Shown piece after piece: positions 8,666-15,143 of a stretch of 64,000 nucleotides of DNA. Made by a program: the position numbers and the translations under genes. The notes beneath the pieces were generated by a model. That model saw only the letters and a list, made by a program, of their open reading frames with translations, did not search any database and was not told where the DNA came from. The stretch comes from Hymenobacter translucens. GTDB taxonomy: Bacteria; Bacteroidota; Bacteroidia; Cytophagales; Hymenobacteraceae. Within the stretch, counting starts at the first letter, position 1, and each line of letters starts with the position of its first letter. The stretch spans positions 558,001-622,000 of the forward strand of contig NZ_JAJERB010000001.1 in NCBI RefSeq assembly GCF_020685205.1. The letters run 5' to 3'.

Positions 8666-10014
8666 TGCCTGACGTACCCGAAAACCAGACCCCGGACCTG
8701 GCCGACGATACCGCCGGCTCGCTTAGCTCTTTGCCGACCTCCAAAGTGGCCCGGGCCGCCCGCTTCGCCAAAACCGGGCTGAAGGTGGGTGCCAACTACG
8801 TGAAGCACTACGCCCGCCGCTCGGTGGGGGCCGAAAGCTCCACCGAGGACCTGCACCAGGCCAATGCGGCCGAGCTGTACGGGGCCCTGAGCCAGATGAA
8901 GGGCTCGGTGCTGAAAGTGGCGCAGATGCTGGCGATGGAGAAGAACATCCTGCCCGCCGCCTATGCCAACCAGTTTGCCCAGGCCCAGTACCAGACCCCG
9001 CCCCTGTCGGGGCCGCTGGTAGTGAAGGTGCTGCGCGACGCATTCGGCCGCTCGCCGTTTGAGGTGTTCGACGAGTTCGATCTGCAGGCCCGGCAGGCGG
9101 CCAGCATCGGGCAGGTGCATTTCGCCCGCAAGGATGACCGGCCCTTGGCGGTGAAGGTTCAGTACCCCGGCGTGGCCGACAGCATCCGCTCCGACATCCG
9201 CCTCGTCAAGCCCATTGCCCTGCGCGTGATGGGGCTGGACGAGGCCCAGGTTCGGCCCTATCTGGAAGAAGTGGAAACCCGCCTGCTCGAAGAAACCAAC
9301 TACGCCCTGGAGCTGCGGCGCGGCACCGAAATCGGGGAACAGTGTGCCCACCTACCCCACCTGGAGTTTGCCCGCTACTACCCCGAGCTGTCTTCTGCCC
9401 GGGTACTGACGATGGACTGGCTGAGCGGACAGCACCTCAAGGAGTTTCTGCAAACCAATCCAACTCAGGAAGTCCGCAATCAGGTTGGGCAGGCCCTGTG
9501 GGACTTCTACGACTTTCAGATGAACACCCTGCTCAAAGTTCACGCCGACCCTCACCCCGGCAACTTCCTGCTTCGCGTCGAAGCGGGCGGCACCGTGGGC
9601 GTGCTGGACTTTGGCTGCGTCAAGGAAATTCCGGCCGACGTACACCACCTGTTCACCGCCCTGCTGGCTCCGGAAACGCTGACTGACCCGGCCCGTCTGA
9701 CCGAGCTGCTTACCAAAGCCGGCGTGCTGCGCGCGGACGACTCGGCGGCCCGGCAACAGTTCTACGTCAGCACGATGCAGGCTTCGCTGGAGCTGGTGGG
9801 CCGCCCTTTCCGCCAGCCGGTCTTCGACTTCGGCGACCCCGGCTATATGGCGGCCCTGTATGCCCTTGGCGACGACCTGCTGCAACAACCCGAGCTACGC
9901 CAGCAGCGGGAGCCCCGGGGCTCCGAGCATTTTATTTACCTGAACCGGACTTACGTCGGCCTTTACGCATTGCTGACGGAGCTCAAAGCCGTGGTCCGGA
10001 CCGCCGGTAAATAA
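8665..10014 (+). CDS. ABC1/UbiB/AarF family kinase-like protein
   Basis: 449 residues. Family hallmarks: the KxGQ-type N-terminal motif appears as LKVAQMLAMEK (about 90-100), the nucleotide-loop equivalent is ASIGQVHFA with the Lys in LAVKVQYPG, the ExD-type region is LLEETNYALELRRG, the catalytic loop is HADPHPGNF, and the metal motif is VLDFGCVKEI. UbiB proteins are atypical kinases or ATPases linked to quinone/isoprenoid lipid handling. Second gene of a two-gene operon with the TetR-like regulator (1-base overlap). Here KxGQ is KVAQ, the Gly being Ala, which may matter because that motif shapes nucleotide preference. Confidence 0.9.
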   Translation: MPDVPENQTPDLADDTAGSLSSLPTSKVARAARFAKTGLKVGANYVKHYARRSVGAESSTEDLHQANAAELYGALSQMKGSVLKVAQMLAMEKNILPAAYANQFAQAQYQTPPLSGPLVVKVLRDAFGRSPFEVFDEFDLQARQAASIGQVHFARKDDRPLAVKVQYPGVADSIRSDIRLVKPIALRVMGLDEAQVRPYLEEVETRLLEETNYALELRRGTEIGEQCAHLPHLEFARYYPELSSARVLTMDWLSGQHLKEFLQTNPTQEVRNQVGQALWDFYDFQMNTLLKVHADPHPGNFLLRVEAGGTVGVLDFGCVKEIPADVHHLFTALLAPETLTDPARLTELLTKAGVLRADDSAARQQFYVSTMQASLELVGRPFRQPVFDFGDPGYMAALYALGDDLLQQPELRQQREPRGSEHFIYLNRTYVGLYALLTELKAVVRTAGK

Positions 10015-10134
10015 GCGGCCGGTCGCAACCCTTTCGGCCCTCTGCCAGTTCTGGCTCCCCATCCTCTGTCCATCCGTGTTGCTATACAAGATGAGCTGAG
10101 GTTGGGGTTGTAACTTTTATGTCTACAGCTGTAC

Positions 10135-10975
10135 ATGAAAGAACTTCTGACTCTGGTTGCCAGGCTCTTGGGTGTGGGATCTGCTTCCGTCTAAACGGCG
10201 ACAACCAGCACCCCAAGCTGCTCCCGCCCCGGCAACGCCACCGAGGCCTTTGCCATGCTGGCGACCGACAAAGACTTTTCCGGGGGCCACGACGCGCCGC
10301 TGCCCTTCACCTACGCCGGCGAAGGCCAGACCATTGAGTTCAAAACCACCGACGGCAAAACCGGCCGGGGCTTTGAAATCAGAAGCGCCACGAAGAGCGA
10401 CAAGTACCTGTTCGTGATTCACGAGTGGTGGGGTTTGAACGACTACATCAAGCGGGAAACCGCCACGTTTGCAGCCGAAATGCCAGGCGTCAATGTCATT
10501 GCCCTCTAGCTCTACGACAGTCAGGTAGCTACCACCCAGAGAAAGCCGGCAAGTACATGCAGGCCGAGGCCATCATCAGGGGCGCCTTGCAGTACGCCGG
10601 CAAAAACGCCATGGTAGCTTCCGTTGGCTCGCGCTTCGGCGGGGGCTGGAGTCTGCAGACGGCGCTGCTGGCCGGGCCGCAGGCTGCGTGATCTACTACG
10701 GTATGCCGGAAAAGGACGTCAGCAAGCTAAAGGCGCTAAAAACTGACGTGCCAGATATTTTTGCCAGCCAAGACAAATGGCTTAGTCCGGCGGTAATCAC
10801 TTAGTTCCAGAAGGATATAGCCGCCACCAAAAAGAAAGTCACCATCAAGAGCTACGACGCTGACCACGCCTTTGCCAACCCGTCGAAAGCGGAATTCAGC
10901 CAGGAATATGCCAGGGCGGCCCACGCCGGGGCGCTGGCCTACCTGCGCAAAAGCTTCAAGCTGAAGAAAGGTCCG
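10135..10975 (+). pseudogene. decayed dienelactone hydrolase family gene
   Basis: Pieces of a secreted dienelactone hydrolase can be followed through three reading-frame segments. The signal peptide starts at ATG 10135 (MKELLTLVARLLGVGSASV) and is cut by TAA at 10192. The same frame resumes with FAMLATDKDF, IEFKTTDGKTG and FVIHEWWGLNDYIKRE, and meets TAG at 10507. Near 10541 a one-base loss moves the frame (YMQAEAIIRGALQYAGKNA). Near 10684 a second shift gives CVIYYGMPEKDV, and a further in-frame TAG lies at 10802. The region ends with KSYDADHAFANPS and no native stop. The nucleophile motif GxCxGG reads GSRFGG, so the catalytic Cys is gone as well. Confidence 0.9.
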
Positions 10976-10998
10976 TTGTATTGCGCTTACAACAATAG

Positions 10999-11042
10999 CC
11001 CAAAAAAGGCCCCATCGTGCTTGCGACGGAGCCTTTTTTGGG
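10999..11042. terminator. bidirectional intrinsic terminator
   Basis: Perfect 12-bp stem, CCCAAAAAAGGC (10999-11010) with GCCTTTTTTGGG (11031-11042), enclosing a GC-rich inner part. A/T runs in both arms let it work in both directions. It separates the pseudogene from the convergent hydroxylase gene. Confidence 0.85.
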
Positions 11043-11102
11043 TCAACCGTGTCACTTCCTGGCGATATGGCCAACGGCGGAAAACCAGGTATCAGAGACA
11101 CC

Positions 11103-11855
11103 TCAGCCCAGCTGCTGCACTACTTCATCCACCACTTGGCCGAGCTGGCTCAGGTCGTCTAGCACGAAGTAGTGGGTCTGGAACTTGTCTTTTTCAAACG
11201 GGGTGGCCAGCACGGCATCCAGGCTGAATGGCTCTTTGGTGGGCTCGTCGCTGAGGCTGAAGCGCACCTCGCCGTGGGAGGAAAGCAGGCCAGCCCCGTA
11301 GATGCGCAGCCCATCGGGCTGGCGGAGCAGGCCAAACTCGGCGGTAAACCAGTACAGGCGGGTAAACAGCTCCAGGGTTTCGGGCCGGGTCCGGATGTTT
11401 TGCAGGGCTACGGTACCGAGGTGGCTCAGGAAATCAGCGAAGTGCGGATCGGCCAGGAAGGGCACGTGGCCGAACACGTCATGGAACATGTCGGGCTCCT
11501 CCAGGTAGTCGAGCTGGGCCAGGGTCCGCAGCCAGGTCGTGGCCGGGAACTTACGGTCGGCCAGCAAACCAAAAAAGACGGCGTCGTCGACGATGCCGGG
11601 CACGACCACCAGCTCCCAGCCCGTGAGGGCCTTCAGGCGGGGATTCACTTCCCGGAAGTCGGGAATCGCGTCGCGGGTAAAGCCGATGCGCTGCAGGCCG
11701 GTCAGGAAGATGTCGGCCGCGCGGCCGGGCAGCAACTCCATCTGGCGGTCAAACAGCAGCTGCCAGACGTGCTGGTCGGCGGCGGTGTACTGGTCGTAGT
11801 GCTGCAGCAAGGTTTCGGATGGACTGAGCTGGGCAGGCGAAAGGGAGGAATGCAT
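11103..11855 (-). CDS. phhA: aromatic amino acid hydroxylase (phenylalanine 4-monooxygenase type)
   Basis: 250-residue bacterial aromatic amino acid hydroxylase; most likely converts phenylalanine to tyrosine with O2, Fe(II) and a tetrahydropterin. The iron ligands are intact: H125 and H130 in PDMFHDVFGHVP and E173 in YWFTAEFGL. GAGLLSS (about 192) is also typical. It lacks an N-terminal regulatory domain, like other bacterial forms. The start is the ATG at 11853-11855; a longer in-frame reading would translate through the upstream terminator hairpin. Preceded by a Tyr-rich leader peptide and intrinsic terminator, so tyrosine-dependent attenuation is inferred. A divergent paralog lies directly upstream. 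Confidence 0.93.
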   Translation of the reverse strand: MHSSLSPAQLSPSETLLQHYDQYTAADQHVWQLLFDRQMELLPGRAADIFLTGLQRIGFTRDAIPDFREVNPRLKALTGWELVVVPGIVDDAVFFGLLADRKFPATTWLRTLAQLDYLEEPDMFHDVFGHVPFLADPHFADFLSHLGTVALQNIRTRPETLELFTRLYWFTAEFGLLRQPDGLRIYGAGLLSSHGEVRFSLSDEPTKEPFSLDAVLATPFEKDKFQTHYFVLDDLSQLGQVVDEVVQQLG

Positions 11856-11885
11856 CTGAAAAAGGGTAAGTGAGTGAAGCAGATT

Positions 11886-11927
11886 AAATAAAAAACGCCT
11901 GCCCCCGGGTGCGGAGGCAGGCGTTTT
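11886..11927 (-). terminator. attenuator terminator in the phhA leader
   Basis: On the minus strand a 12-bp stem, AAAACGCCTGCC (11927-11916) with GGCAGGCGTTTT (11903-11892), is followed by T-rich sequence TTATTT. It lies 31 bases before the phhA start and 24 after the leader-peptide stop. Its 5' arm (CCTGCCTCCGC, 11920-11911 with one bulge) can alternatively pair with GCGGAGCGG at 11973-11965, which would disrupt the terminator. Confidence 0.88.
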
Positions 11928-11950
11928 GCGGTAGGGTTGGTTTTGATTCC

Positions 11951-12028
11951 CTAACACGAACAGGCCGCTCCGCTCCTTGGGAGAGCGTAATAAGCGTAGC
12001 CGGCGTAATAGGAAACCTGATGAATCAT
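11951..12028 (-). CDS. Tyr-rich leader peptide of phhA, 25 aa
   Basis: Short reading frame, ATG at 12026-12028 and TAG at 11951-11953. Residues 7-15 read YYAGYAYYA, five Tyr codons (TAT/TAC) within eight positions. It lies between the upstream paralog's stop (39 bases away) and the terminator before phhA. Directly after the last Tyr codons, CGCTC (11987-11983) can pair with GAGCG (11975-11971 region), a leader hairpin that would compete with the antiterminator. The logic matches amino-acid leader peptides: a ribosome stalled for Tyr-tRNA would cover the first arm and free the second. The frame and codons are seen; translation and regulation are inferred. Confidence 0.75.
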   Translation of the reverse strand: MIHQVSYYAGYAYYALPRSGAACSC

Positions 12029-12066
12029 CGTGGAGAAAAAGAGCAACTGCTGGGCTTTACTTGATT

Positions 12067-12813
12067 TTACCGCGTAGGGTTTAGCTGCCAGCCCGAAGCC
12101 AGCAAAGCGGCCAGGTCGGCTACGCTCTCGGTGAGCTGCTCCCAGCTGCTGAGCACGAAGTACTGATCCTGCAGATGCTCCTCGCTGTAGGGCGTGTGCA
12201 GGGCCGAGGCCAGGTCGAACGGGCGACGGGTGGTTTCGTCGGCCACGCAGTGGTGAATCTCCCCCGATGAGGACAGCAGACCGGCCCCGTACAGGCGGGT
12301 CTGGCCTTGCTCCTGCACCAGTCCGAACTGCACCGTGAATCCGTAGAGGCGTACGAGCTGCTCAAGCGCCGCCGCATCGTGCAGGTGCAGGCCGGCTACG
12401 TGCCCCAGGAAATGCAGGAAATCGGCAAAGGCCTGGTCCATGAGCAAGGGTACGTGGCCAAACACGCCGTGGAACAGGTCAGGCTGCTCGATAAAGTCGA
12501 ACTGGGCCATGGACCGGATCCAGGTGGTAGCCGGAAACCGGCGGGCAGCCAGCAGGCCAAAGAACGTGGGCGCATCCAGCAAGCCTGCCACCGGCACCAG
12601 CTGCCAGCCCGTGGCCCGGAACAGCCGCTCACTGGTCTGGTCGAAGTGAGGAATGCCCTGGCGGGTAAAGCCGGCGGCGGTCAGGCCCCGGCCAAACGCC
12701 GAAGCCGCCCGCTTGTGCAGCAGCGCCGTTTGCCGGTCGAACAATACTTTCCAAACCAGCTGGTCCTGGGTGGTGTACCGGTCATACTCTTGCTGGATCA
12801 TGGTCCTGGGCAT
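12067..12813 (-). CDS. divergent aromatic amino acid hydroxylase paralog, triad Glu replaced by Gln
   Basis: 248-residue paralog of the neighbouring phhA, alignable from end to end (EYDRYTTQDQLVWKVLFDRQ; RRFPATTWIRSMAQFDF; GAGLLSS). Both iron-binding histidines remain, H115 and H120 in PDLFHGVFGHVP, but the Asp following the first His is Gly. The third ligand position is Q162: the usual YWFT(V/A)EFGL reads YGFTVQFGL, losing both Trp and Glu. Activity may be changed or lost; a 2-His-1-Gln site is not the family norm. I take the ATG at 12813; Met5 (12801) is an alternative. The attenuator terminator ends about ten bases upstream of the start. First gene of a likely phhA2-phhA transcript. Confidence 0.88.
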   Translation of the reverse strand: MPRTMIQQEYDRYTTQDQLVWKVLFDRQTALLHKRAASAFGRGLTAAGFTRQGIPHFDQTSERLFRATGWQLVPVAGLLDAPTFFGLLAARRFPATTWIRSMAQFDFIEQPDLFHGVFGHVPLLMDQAFADFLHFLGHVAGLHLHDAAALEQLVRLYGFTVQFGLVQEQGQTRLYGAGLLSSSGEIHHCVADETTRRPFDLASALHTPYSEEHLQDQYFVLSSWEQLTESVADLAALLASGWQLNPTR

Positions 12814-12822
12814 AATGTGGCA

Positions 12823-12857
12823 TAAAAAAAGCCCGATTCCTGGCGGAGTCGGGCTTT
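12823..12857 (-). terminator. attenuator terminator before the hydroxylase paralog
   Basis: Minus-strand stem AAAGCCCGA (12857-12849) with TCGGGCTTT (12836-12828), plus an inner CTCC/GGA pairing, followed by a run of seven T (12830-12824) that ends next to the start codon region. The 5' arm GCCCGACTCCG (12854-12844) is complementary, with one mismatch, to CGGAGTCGAGC inside the leader peptide (12916-12906), a strong antiterminator candidate. Confidence 0.88.
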
Positions 12858-12897
12858 GGTTTTTCGGTTTAGGGATGCTGGTTAAGCTTCCGTTCCG

Positions 12898-12972
12898 TCA
12901 ATACCGCTCGACTCCGTCCGGGCTGGGACGATTCATGGTCAGATAAAAGCAGTAGACGGACTGGTGGTGCAT
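12898..12972 (-). CDS. Tyr/Phe-codon leader peptide of the hydroxylase paralog, 24 aa
   Basis: ATG at 12970-12972, TGA at 12898-12900. Residues 6-11 read VYCFYL, so codons 7, 9 and 10 are Tyr, Phe and Tyr; the last residue is also Tyr. The N-terminus (MHHQ) resembles that of the phhA leader (MIHQ), suggesting the whole control region was duplicated with the gene. TCCGTC (12960-12955), just before the Tyr codons, pairs with GACGGA (12918-12913), and CGTCC (12930-12926) with GGACG (12919-12915). Either would sequester the antiterminator arm CGGAGTCGAGC. A consensus promoter box ends only six bases before the ATG. Confidence 0.72.
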   Translation of the reverse strand: MHHQSVYCFYLTMNRPSPDGVERY

Positions 12973-12978
12973 CGGGAG

Positions 12979-12986
12979 CAAATATA
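12979..12986 (-). promoter_or_regulatory. TAnnTTTG promoter box for the paralog leader
   Basis: Minus-strand TATATTTG, a perfect match to the Bacteroidota -7 consensus TAnnTTTG. In this window the same box before rnpB ends six bases ahead of the mature RNA end. By that spacing transcription here would start at or within a base or two of the leader ATG (12972), giving a leaderless or nearly leaderless message. No convincing -33 TTG was identified. Confidence 0.65.
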
Positions 12987-13240
12987 AAGCAGTTCTGAAA
13001 TAAGTTGTACAGTATGAAGGCTTGTTTTTTCAGGGCGTTGTCATAAAACCCATGAGCTGCATGAGAATACACCCTTACATAAAAGCCTTTTTCTCATACC
13101 TTTTCATTTGCTTCAGGCATCACTCCCATGCAGATCGAGCCAACTGACGCGAATAGCAGTGCCGGTTTCCGAGGAATGACTTTCCGGACAGGGCGGCGAA
13201 ATTGCACTCCCGAAAGCTATGCACCGGTTTACCGCTCCGC

Positions 13241-13666
13241 TTACTTTTTGCCGTTTTCCTCATAGTCCATCCGTAGCTGCTGGGTGTCGCCGGTGATGCG
13301 CAGCTGCAGGTTGGCCGTTTCGGCGGAAGGGTTGAGTACGACGGCGGCCGAGCCCGCCGCAAAACGAAGCGTGGCCTGCTGCCCCGGAGCGAGGGTGGCT
13401 TTGCCAAAGATGCCTCCTCCTTTCGGGCGCTCCCTGAACTCCACCGCTACTTTGCCCACGTTATGGGCGGCTACCTTGAAGGCGCCCGGCTGCTTCCCAC
13501 CCAGTACAAACTGCTTGCGAGGCTCAATAAACAGGTTGGACCGAATACTAGCCCAACCGGCCGTGGCCGTAAGCAGTGCAAGGGCCGTGGCAACGGCAAG
13601 CATTCGGCGCTGGCCGGGCCGGATCGGGCGGGGTGCCGGGGAAGTTTGGGCAATGAGAAGTTTCAT
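13241..13666 (-). CDS. small membrane-anchored or secreted hypothetical protein, 141 aa
   Basis: A short basic N-terminus (PRPIRPGQRR) precedes one hydrophobic segment (MLAVATALALLTATAGWAS, about 22-40), either an uncleaved anchor or a signal peptide. The remainder (about 45-140) is predicted periplasmic and beta-rich, with FVLGGKQPGAFKVAAHNVG and LNPSAETANLQLRITGDTQQ. It shows no family motif known to me. It lies on the same strand as and 88 bases downstream of the AraC-type membrane regulator, so the two may be co-expressed. The 268 bases between it and the paralog leader hold a promoter box and no other visible signal. Confidence 0.6.
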   Translation of the reverse strand: MKLLIAQTSPAPRPIRPGQRRMLAVATALALLTATAGWASIRSNLFIEPRKQFVLGGKQPGAFKVAAHNVGKVAVEFRERPKGGGIFGKATLAPGQQATLRFAAGSAAVVLNPSAETANLQLRITGDTQQLRMDYEENGKK

Positions 13667-13754
13667 ACGACGAGCGTTAAGCGTTGAACATGGCCCAAAG
13701 GTGCCGCCTGCCCCAGCCCGCTGCGCCCCGGATTATAGGTTGGGGCGTCCCAAC

Positions 13755-15053
13755 TTATACATTGGGTCGGCTGGCCGCACTGGGCGTGATGCCGCGCAGC
13801 TTTTTAAACACCCGGTTGAACGTCGATTTGGAATTGAAGCCCGACTCCAGGGCTACCGCCAGCAGGGTATAGTGCGCAAACAGCGGGTCGCTAAGCTTGC
13901 GCTCTGCTTCCCGCACCCGGTAGCCGTTGATGAAATCGTTGAAGTTCACCCCGAACCCGGCGTTGATAACCCGCGACAAAGCCGAGGTGTTGGTGCGCAG
14001 CTGAGTGGCCAGCTCTCCCAGGGTCAGCTCGGGGGCCAGGTAGGGCCGGGCCGTTTCCATGTGGCGGGTCACGCGCTCAACCCAGCGCTGCACCTCCGGG
14101 TCGGAGGCCGCCAGCCCCGTCCCCTTCAACTCACTCGGGTCCGGACGCACTACCGCGATACGCAACGGTTCCGGCGCAGTGTCCGCCAGATCCGGCGCGG
14201 GCGCGGGCAACTCCGGGCCGGGAACCGCAGCCGGGGCCAAAGTGGAGGGGGCTTCGGGCTCAAAGTGCAGCGGGGCCGTCAGGCGGTGGTTGGTCAGCAG
14301 ACCGGCAATGCTCAGAAAGTAAATCAGAATGCCGGTAAGCAGGTACTCGTACCATACCTGGTAATACGATAACGCCATGAAGCCGACGTCCACTGCGCTA
14401 AAGCAGAACGTGATGCCTACGCTCACCAGCACGGCTACCAGCAGGTTGCGCAGCCACCCAAACCGGATCTGCTCGGTATCGGAGAAGTTGTCGTTGATGT
14501 AGCGCCGGTACACCCGGTAATCGCGAAGCGTAAGCCAGGTATAAACGGCCACAGAAACGTAGCCTACCGCTTCCACCCAGGCACCAAGGTCGTCTGTCAG
14601 GTTGGCCAGCCAGCCCTTAGTGCCAAAATGAAGTGGAAAGTCCTGCCCCAGAACGCCGTGCTGCCACCCCACATCCAGCGCAAACGCGGCGAGCCGCCAA
14701 CCGACGTAGGTTAGCGCCGGTACAAAGTGCCACCAGTGCCGCCGCTCAAACCGGAATTCCTGGTTGGTCAGGCTGCGGAAGTAGAAGTAGAACGCCGGCC
14801 CCACCGCCAGCCAGTGACTGAACGGAAAGTAGAACATGGCCGTCGAATAAGCGTTGTGGGCGTCGTACCACCCGGCGAAGCCCAGCATCCACTGCGCCAG
14901 CCGCACCGCCTGCAGCAGCAGCAGCAGCGCCAGCCAGCCGTCAGCGGGGGTGCCGTGGCGGCGGCCCCGGGTCAGGAGCACCACCGCTACCACCACGCCC
15001 TGCACAAAGAAAGGCAGCAGCAGGCCGCTGAAGGCATTGAACTGGAAAAGCAT
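13755..15053 (-). CDS. membrane-anchored AraC-family transcriptional regulator
   Basis: 432 residues in two parts. The N-terminal half (about 1-250) has seven or so hydrophobic helices, e.g. LLLPFFVQGVVVAVVLL, WLALLLLLQAV and LLVAVLVSVGITFCF. A Pro/Ala-rich linker leads to a C-terminal AraC/XylS helix-turn-helix domain (about 335-430: LTLGELATQLRTNTSALSRV, FNDFINGYRVREAERKL, LLAVALESGFNSKSTFNRVF). This arrangement is common in Bacteroidota and suggests sensing at the membrane. Met at 15053 was chosen because the membrane domain begins there. It lies between the hydroxylase pair and the DAHP synthase, so a role in aromatic metabolism is possible but unproven. Confidence 0.88.
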   Translation of the reverse strand: MLFQFNAFSGLLLPFFVQGVVVAVVLLTRGRRHGTPADGWLALLLLLQAVRLAQWMLGFAGWYDAHNAYSTAMFYFPFSHWLAVGPAFYFYFRSLTNQEFRFERRHWWHFVPALTYVGWRLAAFALDVGWQHGVLGQDFPLHFGTKGWLANLTDDLGAWVEAVGYVSVAVYTWLTLRDYRVYRRYINDNFSDTEQIRFGWLRNLLVAVLVSVGITFCFSAVDVGFMALSYYQVWYEYLLTGILIYFLSIAGLLTNHRLTAPLHFEPEAPSTLAPAAVPGPELPAPAPDLADTAPEPLRIAVVRPDPSELKGTGLAASDPEVQRWVERVTRHMETARPYLAPELTLGELATQLRTNTSALSRVINAGFGVNFNDFINGYRVREAERKLSDPLFAHYTLLAVALESGFNSKSTFNRVFKKLRGITPSAASRPNV

Positions 15054-15143
15054 GGGTGCGGACGGTTTCGTAGCTGCGTTAAGGAGCCGCCCCAGCAAGC
15101 ACGGCCCCTTACGCAGCACTAAACATACAACTCCGCCATTCTT

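Noticed and set aside
10425..10691. Separate 88-codon gene
   Set aside because: It is the middle segment of the frameshifted dienelactone hydrolase pseudogene.
11886..11927. Simple terminator for the upstream hydroxylase paralog
   Set aside because: Possible in part, but its position after a Tyr-rich frame and the complementary antiterminator arm fit an attenuator better.
12869..13072. 67-codon minus-strand frame overlapping the leader of the hydroxylase paralog
   Set aside because: Starts upstream of the promoter box and has no features; the 24-codon frame with clustered Tyr/Phe codons in the correct position is the better candidate.
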